A stretch of DNA of 64,000 bases from a virus: positions 1-64,000 of IMG/VR virus record IMGVR_UViG_3300009183_000058; one strand, given 5' to 3'. The translations under genes were made by a program, and so were the position numbers. Positions 1-12,200 of this stretch are shown piece by piece. How positions within the stretch are numbered: position 1 is the first letter of the stretch; each line of letters starts with the position of its first letter. The notes beneath the pieces are model-generated. The model was not told the DNA's origin and did not search any database. It was given only the letters and a program-made list of their open reading frames with translations.

Positions 1-3000
1 ATGCACCATTACCCAAGATGTAGTTACCAGTCACATTACCAGTTGCTGACACTAGTCCTGCAGTTAGCACATTACCACCAGTGATGTTGGCAGCACTAGT
101 GATTGTTGATGTAGCAGAGATCAACCCACCAGTTATCAAGTTACCACCAACAACGTTGGCAGTAGCACTAATTAATCCACCAGTCAGTACGTTACCGCCT
201 GTGATATTGGCAGTTGCCGAGACTGCACCGCCTGTGTTTACGTTACCACCAGTTACGTTGCCGTTTGCACTGATTAAACCAGTTACCAGTAGACCTGCAC
301 CAGTGAAAAGTCCCACATTACTTGCACCACCTATGGTGATACCAATATTACCGTTAGTGGCACCTGCAATGTTTGAAGTTCCTGCTGTGATTGGGAAGCC
401 TGCTGAGGTAGCAGTAACACCTGTTAGTTGCGAGCCGTTACCAATAAAGAATGAGCCTGTGTTAGCGGTAATATTACCAACTGCACTTATTTGACCAGCA
501 GTTAAAATGTTGCCACCAAGAATATTGGCTGTTGCAGATACTATGCCACCTGTCAACAAGTTTCCACCGGTAATATCAGAAGTAGCAGAGATCAAACCAC
601 CAGTTAAAACATTGCCACCAGTTACGTTACCACTCAATGATGCAATAGTACCGGTTAAACTTGGTGCGTTGACAATAGTAGTAGCAATTACATTGTTGCC
701 GTTGACGTTCGCCGCACTAGTGATTGTACCAGTTGAACTAATCAATCCACCTGTTAAGATGTTACCGCCAGTGATGTTGGCTGAACTTGTGATTGTTGAC
801 GTTGCAGATATTAATCCACCTGTCAACAAATTGCCACCAGTTACGTTACCACTTGCTGTGACAACTGAACCAATCAATGTAGAACCAGTGACAGTACCAG
901 TGGAACTAATCAATCCACCTGTGAGCAAGTTGCCACCGGCAATATTAGCACTACTTGTGATGTTACCAGTTGCTGTGATCACACCGCCTGTTGTGATGTT
1001 GCCACCTATTACATTGCCGGTAGAACTTACCAGGCCACCAGTGTTAAAATTACCTGCATCAACGTTGCCGGTTGTGCTTAGACTTGTACCGGTTGCCGCA
1101 CCAATGTTTGGTGTTGTAAGATTAGCACTTGCTTTGACAATAATATTGCCACCGCCATCAAATGCGGTTGTGATGCCATCTGTCTTGGCTGAAAATACTG
1201 TGCCAGTTAGACTTAGACCGGCTGCTGTGTTGGCTGAGTAAACTGGACTCTGGCTGAACACAGCAAATGAAATGTTACTAGTACCAAATGTAATGGTTCC
1301 TGGAGGGGCATTAACAATAAATGCAGTACCAGCATTAACATTACCATTTGTGGTAAAGAAATAGTCGTTGATACTGATTTCTTCTGCGCTGTTTGCACCA
1401 TATTGGTCAGTGTCTGTGGAACGAGTAATTACAGTGGCATTTGACCAAACATATACACCGTTTTGCACAGCGTTGGCTTGGTCCTTAACCAGGATACGTG
1501 TGCCTACTGTTTGAACGTTGGCTGTGTCAATCAAGTTGAACGACGTGGTAGTTGTCAGCGTTGCACCAATACCATTGGCAGCACCATTGGGTTGAGCATA
1601 CGTAATTGTACCACCTGTGGTTGTGGCCAATGTGGTTGTTGTGGCTGCATATACTGGTTCGTGGAAAGTGATACCAGTTGTGGCAATGTTATCAACATAA
1701 AGTTTGGTTGCCGCATCTTGATTTTGTACCGGCTGGGCCAAGTTGTTGATGTAGGTATTGCCTACTGCCAACACAATGTTACCAGCAGGATTTAAGTTTA
1801 TATCGCCTGTTGCGGTGCTAACTGTCAACGCACCGGTTGTTGGGCGAATAGCACTGGTATTAACGTTAGCGGCAATTACATTGCCTGCTGTGCTGAAAGA
1901 TGTTGTGGCAAAGATGTTGTTACCAAACACATTACCTGCGGCAGTTACCACGCCCGAGGTTGCAATGTTACCACCTGTTACGTTACCAGTTGCCGAAACT
2001 AATCCACCAGTGTTAACGTTGCCACCGGTTACATTACCAGTAGCACTTGCAAAACCGCCTGTGGCCAAGTTGCCACCTGTGACCGTGGCAGTTGCAGATA
2101 TCAAGCCACCTGTTAATAGGTTAGCGCCAGTGATATTGGCACCACTTGTAATAGTACTTGTAGCCGATATCAAGCCACCTGTTAATACATTACCACCAGT
2201 AATATTGGCTGAACTTGTGATGGTTGATGTTGCAGATATTAGTCCTGCTGTGAGCAAGTTGCCACCGGTTACATTACCTGTAGCACTTGCAAAACCACCT
2301 GTGGCCAAGTTGCCACCAGTGACAGTAGCAGTGGCACTTACTAATCCACCTGTTAAGACATTTCCACCAGTTACATTACCGTTAGCACTGATGTTTCCAA
2401 TTACGTCTAGACCCGATTGAGTAAAGACTCCTATGTTGGCGGAACCACCCACTGTGATAGCAATGTTACCATTGGCTACTGGGGCCGCAATGTTTGAAGT
2501 TCCGCTGGTAATTGGGAATCCAGCACTGGTAGCAGTAACACCTGTTAGTTGCGAACCATTGCCAATAAAGAACGAACCTGTGTTGGCAGTAATATTACCA
2601 AGAGCACTTATTTGACCTGCAGTCAAGATGTTGCCACCAGTGACATTACCTGTAGCAGTGATCAATCCACCAGTGGTCACGTTACCACTGATTACGTTGG
2701 CTGTGGCACTGAGTGTGGTGCTAGAAATTACATTGGCGCCAGAGATGTTGCCACCCGAACCCGAGGTGCTGATGTTACCAAAAGTACCGTTGCCAGTAGC
2801 ACTTACTGCTCCAGCGGTTAAGATATTACCGCCAGTTATGTTGGCTGTGGCAGATATCAAACCACCTGTTAATACGTTGCCACCCGTGATGTTGGCAGCA
2901 CTGGTAATTGTTGATGTGGCTGATATTAATCCGCCTGTTAATACATTTCCACCGGTTACGTTGGCAGTGGCACTTACTGAACCACCAGTCAACAAGTTGC

Positions 3001-4027
3001 CACCTGTGATGTTAGAAGTAGCAGATATCAAACCACCAGTCAAGACGTTACCACCAGTTACATTACCACTTGCTGTGACAACAGAGCCGATCAAAGTTGA
3101 ACCGGTAACAGTACCGGTTGCTGAAATCAAGCCACCTGTCAATAGGTTACCACCTGTAGTGTTCCCACTTACACTTAATACGCCGGTGATATATTCGCCT
3201 GTGGTGGCAAACAGTGCCACGTTTGATGTGCCATCAACACTGACTGCCACGTTGGCATTGGCTGCATAGATACTGACATTTGATGTGCCATTGTTGATGT
3301 TAGCAACGCTAGTAATGACTCCACTTAAGAAAGCACCATTACCTAAAATATAGTTACCGGTTACGTTACCGGTCGCTGATACTAGACCAGCAGTTAATAA
3401 GTTACCACCTGTTATATTGGCTGAACTTGTGATTGTGCTTGTGGCAGAGATCAATCCACCTGTGTTGATGTTACCGCCAGTTACATTGCCACTTGCTGTG
3501 ACAACTGAACCAATCAGGGTTGTACCAGTTACTGTACCGCCTGCACTTACTAATCCACCTGTCAACAAGTTAGCACCGGTTACGTTACCGCCTGCACTTG
3601 CTGTGCCACCTGTTGCTAAATTACCACCAGTAACAGTACCGTTTGCACTTAATACGCCGGTGATATATTCGCCTGTGGTGGCAAATACAGCCACGTTGGC
3701 AGTTCCACCCACTGTAATAGCAATGTTACTATTGGCAGCGGCTGCAATATTTGAAGTTCCAGCCGAGATCGGAAAACCAGCACTGGCAGCCGCAACACCG
3801 GTTAACTGTGAACCATTACCAAAGTAGTACCCGGTGGTGCTTATGTTCCCGGTTGCACTGATTGTGGTACCAACTGTGAGCGCACCATTTACAGCAATGG
3901 TGTTGGCTGTGATAACGTTGGCAGTGGATAAGATTCTAGTCCATGAATTGGTTGCACTAGAATACTGGTATGATACCTGGTTTACTACGGTTACTTGTCC
4001 ATTTGTGGGCGATACTGGGAATGACAT
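1..4027 (-). CDS. Giant repeat-rich tail fibre protein (partial, runs off left edge)
   Basis: The minus frame from ATG at 4027 stays open to base 1, giving at least 1342 residues; the C-terminus lies outside the window. An AGGAG ribosome site precedes the start. The N-terminus reads MSFPVSPTNGQVTVVNQ, a type common at the base of phage fibres. Most of the rest is a degenerate repeat of about 17 residues built on SATGNITGGNLLTGGLI, suggesting an elongated beta-structured shaft, interrupted by FIGNGSQLTG-type units. Around residues 760-930 there is a non-repeat module containing DAATKLYVDN and ILVKDQANAVQNGVY that recurs in the fibre gene at 6239-13381. The role as a virion fibre is inferred from repeats and neighbours. 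No receptor-binding tip can be judged because the end is missing. Confidence 0.8.
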   Translation of the reverse strand, partial: MSFPVSPTNGQVTVVNQVSYQYSSATNSWTRILSTANVITANTIAVNGALTVGTTISATGNISTTGYYFGNGSQLTGVAAASAGFPISAGTSNIAAAANSNIAITVGGTANVAVFATTGEYITGVLSANGTVTGGNLATGGTASAGGNVTGANLLTGGLVSAGGTVTGTTLIGSVVTASGNVTGGNINTGGLISATSTITSSANITGGNLLTAGLVSATGNVTGNYILGNGAFLSGVITSVANINNGTSNVSIYAANANVAVSVDGTSNVALFATTGEYITGVLSVSGNTTGGNLLTGGLISATGTVTGSTLIGSVVTASGNVTGGNVLTGGLISATSNITGGNLLTGGSVSATANVTGGNVLTGGLISATSTITSAANITGGNVLTGGLISATANITGGNILTAGAVSATGNGTFGNISTSGSGGNISGANVISSTTLSATANVISGNVTTGGLITATGNVTGGNILTAGQISALGNITANTGSFFIGNGSQLTGVTATSAGFPITSGTSNIAAPVANGNIAITVGGSANIGVFTQSGLDVIGNISANGNVTGGNVLTGGLVSATATVTGGNLATGGFASATGNVTGGNLLTAGLISATSTITSSANITGGNVLTGGLISATSTITSGANITGANLLTGGLISATATVTGGNLATGGFASATGNVTGGNVNTGGLVSATGNVTGGNIATSGVVTAAGNVFGNNIFATTSFSTAGNVIAANVNTSAIRPTTGALTVSTATGDINLNPAGNIVLAVGNTYINNLAQPVQNQDAATKLYVDNIATTGITFHEPVYAATTTTLATTTGGTITYAQPNGAANGIGATLTTTTSFNLIDTANVQTVGTRILVKDQANAVQNGVYVWSNATVITRSTDTDQYGANSAEEISINDYFFTTNGNVNAGTAFIVNAPPGTITFGTSNISFAVFSQSPVYSANTAAGLSLTGTVFSAKTDGITTAFDGGGNIIVKASANLTTPNIGAATGTSLSTTGNVDAGNFNTGGLVSSTGNVIGGNITTGGVITATGNITSSANIAGGNLLTGGLISSTGTVTGSTLIGSVVTASGNVTGGNLLTGGLISATSTITSSANITGGNILTGGLISSTGTITSAANVNGNNVIATTIVNAPSLTGTIASLSGNVTGGNVLTGGLISATSDITGGNLLTGGIVSATANILGGNILTAGQISAVGNITANTGSFFIGNGSQLTGVTATSAGFPITAGTSNIAGATNGNIGITIGGASNVGLFTGAGLLVTGLISANGNVTGGNVNTGGAVSATANITGGNVLTGGLISATANVVGGNLITGGLISATSTITSAANITGGNVLTAGLVSATGNVTGNYILGNGA

Positions 4028-4058
4028 ATAAAAATTTCTCCTGCTATACTGTTACTTA

Positions 4059-4085
4059 TGTCAAACTGAAAATTTTACTTTGACA
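4059..4085. repeat. Perfect 7-bp inverted repeat in the fibre gene leader
   Basis: TGTCAAA at 4059-4065 and TTTGACA at 4079-4085 form an inverted repeat with a 13-base spacer, between the end of the assembly-protein gene and the giant fibre start at 4027. It could be a weak hairpin at the end of the upstream message or an operator. There is no T-run after it, so it is not a standard terminator. Confidence 0.35.
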
Positions 4086-4095
4086 CATTTGTTAA

Positions 4096-4764
4096 TTATT
4101 TTATTTTTGTTTGCTCTGCTAACCACTGCTCTCGGGTCATTTGCGGCGGTTGTACTGCGGTTTTTTGCTGTTCTAACCACTGTTCTCTGGTCATCTTTTG
4201 AACACTTTCCAAAGATGCTTGCTCTCTCAACCACTCTTCTGCGGTCATGGTACGAGTGACCGTGACCATATTTGTTGGTGTTGCAATGGGCACAGTTTTG
4301 ACTTCAACTTGCGATGCTAACCATTCTTCTCGTGTCATTGGCGTTACTGACTGTTGTTGTGCTAACCACTGTTCTGCAGTCATCTTTGTTGTTGCTTCTT
4401 CTGCCAACCACTGCTCAACTGACATTGTTGGCGCCGACTGCTCTGCAGTTTGTGCATGGTTCGGAGAATATCGTGGGTATTTTTGCTTTACTGCCCGTAT
4501 TCTGGCGGCCATCTCTGCTGGAAATACCCCAGCATGGTATAGCGCATCCAATTGTTCCTGGATACTAGGATATTCTCTAGCACGATTTCTTTGATATTCA
4601 TTCCAGTCATAGGCCTGTTGCAAACGCTGTTGTTCTGCCTGTATTTGCTCTATGGTCACCGGAGCGACTTCAGGGTTGTGCCAAACTATTTCTTGATTGT
4701 ATATGCCCACGCTGACTTCTGCGCCGGGCACCAAACTTTGGATAGCATGAAATACAGTTATCAT
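4096..4764 (-). CDS. Tail-fibre assembly-like protein with six C-terminal WL repeats
   Basis: 222 residues, starting at ATG 4764, which overlaps the stop of the preceding fibre gene as ATGA. Residues about 35-100 contain the pattern YQRNRAREYPSIQEQLDALY followed by AEMAARIRAVKQKYP, which I recognise from small proteins encoded right after phage fibre genes (fibre assembly or chaperone type). Residues 114-220 hold six copies of a short unit MTxEQWLAEQ, starting at residues 114, 128, 143, 173, 191 and 209, each with an invariant WL. Overlap and position between two fibre genes suggest that it helps fold or join fibres. The repeat tail is unfamiliar to me; the chaperone role is inference. Confidence 0.7.
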   Translation of the reverse strand: MITVFHAIQSLVPGAEVSVGIYNQEIVWHNPEVAPVTIEQIQAEQQRLQQAYDWNEYQRNRAREYPSIQEQLDALYHAGVFPAEMAARIRAVKQKYPRYSPNHAQTAEQSAPTMSVEQWLAEEATTKMTAEQWLAQQQSVTPMTREEWLASQVEVKTVPIATPTNMVTVTRTMTAEEWLREQASLESVQKMTREQWLEQQKTAVQPPQMTREQWLAEQTKIK

Positions 4765-6239
4765 GATGCGGCAATCTCCTGCACTATCAACCAAATATTT
4801 GTGCTGGTCAGTGTACTGCTGGCGTTAGATACCTTTTGCTGTAGTTTGTAGGTCACAGGACTTGTGGTTCCTGGTGAATCCATATAACTGTAACTCACCG
4901 CCCCTGTTGCGCCAACCCCTGTTGCGCCAACTGTTTGTATCTGTAAACTGGTGCTAGGTGATCTAACTAACTGAGTGTCAGCACTAATGTCTTGTCCTAC
5001 TACCGAAGTGAAACCACTTGTGCCTGTGGCTATAACAAGAATTTTACTGGTTGCACTAGATGGTGTAATTATCACGTTGGCATAACTGATATCAGCATAA
5101 GATGTACTGTTAGTTGTACTACCACCCAGACTTGAACTCATTACCGTTTGCACCACAGCGCCCAAAGGCATGTTGTATGCAGGCAGTCTGTTGTTGGTGT
5201 AGAGATTTTGTGTGTAGGTGTTGCGGAAATATGCAGTGCTATTTCCCACATCATAACTGACATTGGCAACTGGCAACAATGTACCAGAAATTGCCACATT
5301 GGCGACCACTCCGCCGGCAAAGGCAGGACTGGTAGTATCGATCCAGTAATTACTTGTGCCATCATAAAGGTATTCGTATAGAACATCATTGGCGGTATCA
5401 TACCACTGATCAGTTACTTTGGGTGCTGGACTCACAGGAGGTGCGGTATTGGCTGTGTATACAATGCCCGGAGGAACTGGTGTGCCATTGGCGTAATAGT
5501 AATTGTTTGAAAGTATGTTGCCACCAGTGATGTTACCACTGGCACTCATCGCCCCGGTAATGTATGCACCTGTGTTGGCCACAACTATCACATTGCCTGT
5601 GCCGTTCACACCCATGGTAATATTGCCATTGGCGGTGGCGATGTTCACATTACTTGTGCCATTGCTGATGAATGTGGTGTCTACTCCAAACTCACCAACG
5701 TATCTGTAACCCACAATATAAATTACGTTGGCTGTTCCTGTACCAATAGCAGTTGGTATGGTTGCGCCATTAAAGTTTAGAACACCAGACTGGTAATCAA
5801 AGAACCAGGTGTCATCGCTGCCAGAACCGGCACCAAATAACTTGGTACCTGCTGTCTGAGGATTGCTTATGTTTGCGGCACCAGCATACACTTGTACCAG
5901 GTAGTTGTCGCCAAACTGTGTAGGAATCCAGTTGATTGAGTTTGTCTTCCAGGTTTGATTGTCAGGTGCTGTTAGGTCTTCGGTACATTGTACAGCAGGA
6001 CTGTATCCAGCGCCGCCACCATCTTTGTATACCTGTACCAATGATGTGGTATTAGCCGGAGGCGAAGCAGGTATGCTTCCACTCTGTGTCCAAATGAGAT
6101 CGCCACGATACAGCAGTGGACTGGGTATGGTTTCGTTGAAGGCTTGCTTGGATTCAGGCTCGGCTGTTTTGGTCACGCCATAGCCGACCTTTTTCCAAAG
6201 ATAATCAATCTTTTGTGATTCGTTAAACGAGGCGGCCAT
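4761..6239 (-). CDS. Tail fibre or fibre-connector structural protein
   Basis: 492 residues. The ATG at 6239 overlaps the stop of the 2380-residue fibre gene (TAATG). The N-terminal 60 residues (MAASFNESQKIDYLWKKVGY and following) resemble a conserved head domain seen on virion proteins of marine T4-like phages, from memory. Residues about 190-250 have the SNVNIATANGNITMGVNG and ASGNITGGN repeat style of the giant fibres. A segment near residue 270 (APKVTDQWYDTANDVLYEY) is a typical fibre linker. The last 130 residues, from about PLGAVVQTVMSSSLGG, look like a compact beta-rich tip. It is probably a shorter fibre or the distal piece of a fibre complex; the exact position on the virion is unknown. 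Confidence 0.75.
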   Translation of the reverse strand: MAASFNESQKIDYLWKKVGYGVTKTAEPESKQAFNETIPSPLLYRGDLIWTQSGSIPASPPANTTSLVQVYKDGGGAGYSPAVQCTEDLTAPDNQTWKTNSINWIPTQFGDNYLVQVYAGAANISNPQTAGTKLFGAGSGSDDTWFFDYQSGVLNFNGATIPTAIGTGTANVIYIVGYRYVGEFGVDTTFISNGTSNVNIATANGNITMGVNGTGNVIVVANTGAYITGAMSASGNITGGNILSNNYYYANGTPVPPGIVYTANTAPPVSPAPKVTDQWYDTANDVLYEYLYDGTSNYWIDTTSPAFAGGVVANVAISGTLLPVANVSYDVGNSTAYFRNTYTQNLYTNNRLPAYNMPLGAVVQTVMSSSLGGSTTNSTSYADISYANVIITPSSATSKILVIATGTSGFTSVVGQDISADTQLVRSPSTSLQIQTVGATGVGATGAVSYSYMDSPGTTSPVTYKLQQKVSNASSTLTSTNIWLIVQEIAAS

Positions 6240-9200
6240 TAAGTTGCTACTCCTATCGACAAGGCTGTAATGGACTGTCCAGAAGCCAATGCAATTCTAA
6301 TTAAAATGTTAGTCCCAGTACTATTGGCAGCGTTTTGTCCTCCCAAGGTCATTGTGTATCCTACGTTGGCTATTGCTGTATTTAACGGTATCACATCCGC
6401 ACCGGTTAATGCACATCCGTTTGAACCGTTGCCACCAGTACCGCTGGCAGCACCAGGAACCCCTGCTCCGGCATACTGTGTAGATGCTTCCAGCCATCCG
6501 TTAATGGTACTAGTAGGGCCTGGGAATCCCGGTGTGGGCGATGAGAATCCGCCGGAATCAATTGTGGTTCCTGGTGCTGCCACCCAAACACCTGCAACAC
6601 CTGTGGTTGTGGTCAGTCTGATGTCAAAGTTTGCTAAACTTGGTCTTGCAAACGCAAAAGTAAAGTACTGTGTGGTGGTGCGATTTCCACCAATTGACAA
6701 GTTTGGTCCTACTGGCAAATATCCTGTTGACAAATCAACTGCATATCGTTGGAGTACCCCATACCGCACAACTGCTTCAGGCGTGTTAGCAATGGTTTGT
6801 GCTCCAGACCAAGCATTAGATGTATAGTAGTTTATGCTGTTGGCAAACACAGGAGTATTGCCTGCGGTACTCATCACAATACGTATGGCTGCTTGTGTGT
6901 TGGCAGTGGGTGTGCAAGTGATTGACTGTTCGTTTATGCCAGAGTTTGCACCAGCATACATCTGTATGTTAGCAGGCAATTGCACTGTGGTACTGGTTCC
7001 TATCACGTTGAATATGTTGGCCTGCAACGTAGCCACTACGTTGTTGGCACCTGTTAAGTTGGCGGTCATGTTGCCAAGTGTGTAATTTGAACCAATGCCC
7101 ACATTGGCATTCAAGTTTGAACCTGTTAAAAAACTGTTGGCGGCATTGTTGATTGTGCTGAGTGCTTTGGTTTGTGTTGCAGATACCAATGCTCCTGATC
7201 CTTCTGACACTGTTCCACTGGCTAAAATAAAAGGATCAGCACTTCTAAATGTCTGTCCAGACAAGTTTGCCACTTCCAAATTGGCAATGGTAATTGTGGG
7301 CGATCCTGTGTTGTAGTAAGGAATACCCGAAATGTATCTGTAGGTTCCTGCAGTGGCTTCGACCATTGCGGTATTGGCGGTAACAATACTAGGTGCCGAA
7401 TTCAAATTGTCTTTGACAAATCCCACATAGTTAGTGTTGCCTGTTACTGAGTCTACCAATTTGTAGTTGTTGTAACCAGTGCCCAAACTACTCAAAGCAC
7501 AAGCAATGTTGGCATTGAATACTTTGTAGAAATAACTGGGCACCGCGGCATTGGCCACGTGCAAATCTCGATCTTGTGTTACAACCAATGCTCCTGATGT
7601 TCCAACTGTGTTACTCACATTGCTGAATGTCACATTACCGGCATTGGCATTGTTGACATAGGCAAACAAGTTGGCCGTCAACTGACTTGAACTTATTCCT
7701 GTATTGGCGTTTATAATATTGGCTGCGGTAGCAATAGTTGTTGTGGTTGCAAAGCGTGTGACACTTACACCGTTGGCCACAATGTTGCCACCTGATGCAT
7801 CTCTTGCGCCGGCTGCCAACAAAGGACTGGTTCCTTCACTAGTGTTAGCAATAGCCAAGTTAGAGAAGCCACTGAGGTTTGTGGGTGCTGTGGGGTTGCT
7901 GGCAATAAAAATATATCCAGTGGTAGTCAATGTATTGCTTTGTGCTGTGCTAGTTATACCGTTAGGTGTACCATTGGCTGTGAGCGCCACAGTAAACGCA
8001 CCAGTGCTGTTGTAGGTATGAAGGGTGTTGGCCACATTTGACACACCATTGCTAAATGTGCTGTCACCCCAGGACCAGTTGGCCAAATTGCTGTTTTGGC
8101 TGGTATTCTGGAATGTAAAGGTAGAACGATTGGAATTGTTATAGTCGGTATACAGATATCCAACTCGGGCATTGCCTGTGTTGGCTGTGGCATCTGTTAT
8201 GACGTTGGCTGTGGTTCCAATATAGTTGGCACGAGTCTGTGGTTCAACAGTGATGGTGATGTTACCACTCTTGGCCGGGCTGGTACTGTAGCCAGTGTAC
8301 AAGAACAAGTTGGCCGTGAACTGTTGATATGCATTAGCAGCCTGGTTGGCAGCACTCAGTGCAAATGTGTTGGTGACGTTGGCGGCACTTGGGTTACCTG
8401 CAATACCTGTTCCCACGTTAACGTTACCAACATTACCATCACCATAATTGAAGTTGTACAATTGTTGTGCGCCAAAACTGGCTGTGTTTCCAGGAGTACC
8501 ATTTGAATCATTACGGAAACTTATGCCACCAAGTCCATTGATCACGTTGGCTCGATTGGCAGTGACAAACACATTGCCTGTTTGTGGCGAGTAAACTTTG
8601 ACGTTGCTGGCTGATGATACAACAGTGACGTTGCTGGGTCCGGCTGTGTTACTAGTACCACTCAGGATCACGCTGTACAAACTGTCTGCGTTGGCTGAAA
8701 CAGAATTGTACTGATGAGTCACATTGGTAAACGATGTATTGCCTAACCCAGGTCCGGCAGTAAAGTTAGCAGTACCGTCGCCAAAACTCAAATCATACCA
8801 AGTCACATACTGACTGGTGTTGGTTATGGTTATAGTGTTGCCAGTATTGAAACTGTTGCTACTCAGAGTAAATGATGGTATTGGACTTGGAGTGTACAAC
8901 ACAATGTTCGAAATGTTGGCGGTACTGGTAGAACCTTTGGCACCATTGGCTGCATTGCCGTTATAGGTTCCATTGGTATTGAAGGCAGTGAAGGTTACTG
9001 TGTAAGTTCCGCCCGAAGCATTACTAAATGTGTGAGTGGCATTGGCTGTGGTAACATTGGCTGTACCATCACCAAATTGCCACAAGAAACTGTTAGGATT
9101 ACCAATATAATAACTGGTGAATGCCACCGTTAATGGACTGGGTCCAGAATAAACATTGGCAGTGATGTAAGCATTGCCCACGTATGTGCTGTTGGCAATG

Positions 9201-12200
9201 TTTAATGACACTTGATTTAGATCATCTAAGCCATCTGTAACAAAAGTTGCTGTGGTCCACCCAGGATATGCAACGTTGACTGTTAGGCTACCATCTGTGG
9301 GGGTTCCCAAAGTGATTGTGTTACCTTGACCGCCGGATGCAATAACTCCAGTGAGTTGACTACCGTTACCAATAAAGAAATTACCAGAAATGTTACCAGT
9401 TGCCGAGACTACACCAGCAGTTAGCACATTACCAAGTGTAGCATTGCCGGTTGCGCTGAGTAACCCTGACGTGAGTACGTTTCCGCCAGTGACATTACCA
9501 GTGGCACTTACCAGGCCGCTTGTGTTGACATTTCCACTGTTGATGTTGCCTATTAAACTTAAACTTGTACCTGTTGCGGCACCAATGTTGGGTGTGGTTA
9601 GATTAGCGCCTGCTTTGACAATGATGTTACCAGTGACATCAAATGCAGTGGTGTTGTTGTCTACCTTGGCATTAAACTGTGTACCTATTAGGCTTAGACC
9701 AGCATCCACATTGGCCGTGTAGGCTGTTGTTTGACTAAACAAGGCAAAAGTAATATTGCTTGTGCCAAACGTAATAGTACCTGTAGGTGCGTTAACTACA
9801 AATGCTGAACCAGCATTAACGTTACCGTTTGTGGTAAAGAAGTAATCGTTTAGACTCAGTTGATTAGCACTATCTGGGCCATATTCGTCTGCATCAGTTG
9901 AACGAACTATAACAGTGGCATTGCTCCAAGTATACACACCATTGTATACCGCATTACCTTCGTTCTTGACAAGAATACGTGTGCCTGCTGTTTGCACATT
10001 GGCTGTGTCAATTAGATTAAATGAACCAGTAGTACTCAAATATGCGCCAACACCATTGCTAACACCATTGGGTTGTGTGTAACTGATTGTACCACTTGTG
10101 GCCACTGCTAGTGTGGTTGTGGTGGCTGCATACACCGGTGAATGGAATGACAATGCTGACGACACCATGTTGTCAACATACAATTTTGTTGCGGCGTCAG
10201 TATCTTGTGCTGGATATGCTACACTATTAATAAACGTGTTGGCCAACACAATGTTGCCAGCAGGTTGTAAATTCAAATTACCTGAGGCTGTGGTGATTGT
10301 TAGTTCGCCGCTTGTGGGACGAATATTACTGGTGTTTACGTTTCCAGCAATTACATTACCTGTGACGCTTGCAAATCCCGTAGCAAAAACATTGTTGCCT
10401 GAAATATTACCAGCGGCGCTAATTAAGCCACCTGTTAGTAGATTGCCGCCAGTTGTATTTCCTGTTACTGTTAAGTTGGCCAGTGTTCCAACTTGGGTTA
10501 GACTTGAATATAAAACATTTGAACTCAGTGTGTTACCAGTTAATGCATTGGCGTTTACACTAGATGCTGTAACACCTGTTAACTGACTGCCATTACCAAT
10601 AAAGTAGTTGCCAGAAATGTTACCGGTTGCCGAAACAACTCCACCAGTTAAGACATTACCACCTGTGATATTGCCACTTAAAGATGCTACAGATCCTAAC
10701 AAACTGGAACCAGTGACTGTACCAGTTGAACTAATCAATCCACTAGTTAAGATGTTACTGCCTGTGATATTACCACTTGCACTTAACAACCCTGTGATGT
10801 ATTCCCCTGTGGTAGCAAACACTGCTACATTTGATGTTCCACCAACACCAACTGTGACATTGCCGCCCGAACTTACTACTGTAACATTACTTGTGCCATT
10901 GTTGATATTAGCCACACTTGTAATAACACCAGTTAGTAATGCACCATTACCAAGAATATAATTACCAGTTACATTGCCGGTTGCTGAGATTACACCACCT
11001 GTTAGTACATTGCCGCCGGTGGCATTACCGGTTACGCTCAAGTTGGCTAAATTACCAACCTGAGTCAGGCTTGAGTACAAGACATTTGAACTTAGTGTGT
11101 TACCAGTTAATGCATTAGCATTTACATCTGACGCAGAGACTCCAGTTAATAATGAGCCGTTACCAACAAAATAGTTGCCGGATATGTTAGCCGTTGTTAT
11201 TACAGGTCCGGTTAGGCTGACCAAGTTACCAGTATAAGTTGGCAAGTAATTGGCCACATCAGCATTGCTGTAGCCTGCTGGCAGTCCGGTAATGAATGCA
11301 CCATTACCCAACAAATAACTACCGGTAACGTTACCTGTTGCACTTACCTCGCCAATGATATAGGCGCCAGTATTGGCAAAAGATGCAATGTTGCTTACGC
11401 CTGCTGAACTTATTGTAACGTTGCCGTTAGCGGCCACAACAACATTGCTGTTTCCGTTTAAGATCGAAGTACCAGCACTGACTGTAATACCAGTTAATTG
11501 CGAGCCGTTACCAATAAAATAACTGCCTAAGACATTACCGGCTGTGAGTAGATTTCCACCTGTGATATTACCCGTAGCACTGAGAGACGCGGCGCCAAAT
11601 GTTCCCGAAATAGAAACATTGCCTGCAGATAGATTGCCAGTTACTGATATCGAAGAACCAATAAGATTATTGCCATAGACATTGCCTACAGCAGAAATAA
11701 TACTGTCAACGTTGATATTGGCCGCATGTATATTGCCAGTATCCACGTTACCGCCAGTAATATTACCAGTGGCCGTAATAAATCCGGTAGTAACAAAATT
11801 GCCGCCTTGTACCTTTCCAGTAGCACTGACAATGTTAGATGTTATTGTACCACCAGGTGCATTGACATTACCACCTTGTATATTGCCTGTTGCTGATACT
11901 TGACCACTGGTTGTGATATTACCCCCAACTATATTGGCAATGGCTGTGACAGTTGTGGCCGTGACAGTTGTTCCAATTAAATTGTTACCTGTTATATTAC
12001 CGGCTGCAGAAATAGTTGATGCAACTGTGACTGTGTTTGCATTGACTCTGCCAGTATCAACATTGCCACCTGTAATGTTACCTGTGGCTGATATTTGACC
12101 TGCGGTGCGTAAATTACCACCGGTGATGTTAGAAGTGGTTGTTACTGGGCCTGTCAGACTGACTAGGTTACCGGTGTATGTGGGCAAGAAAGCCGCCACG

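Noticed and set aside
81-1241. Plus-strand frames with proline-valine-leucine repeats opposite the fibre genes (also 1758-3827 and 9390-12497)
   Set aside because: They are mirror images of the minus-strand shaft repeat; the minus frame is one unbroken gene with a ribosome site and the plus frames are short and broken.
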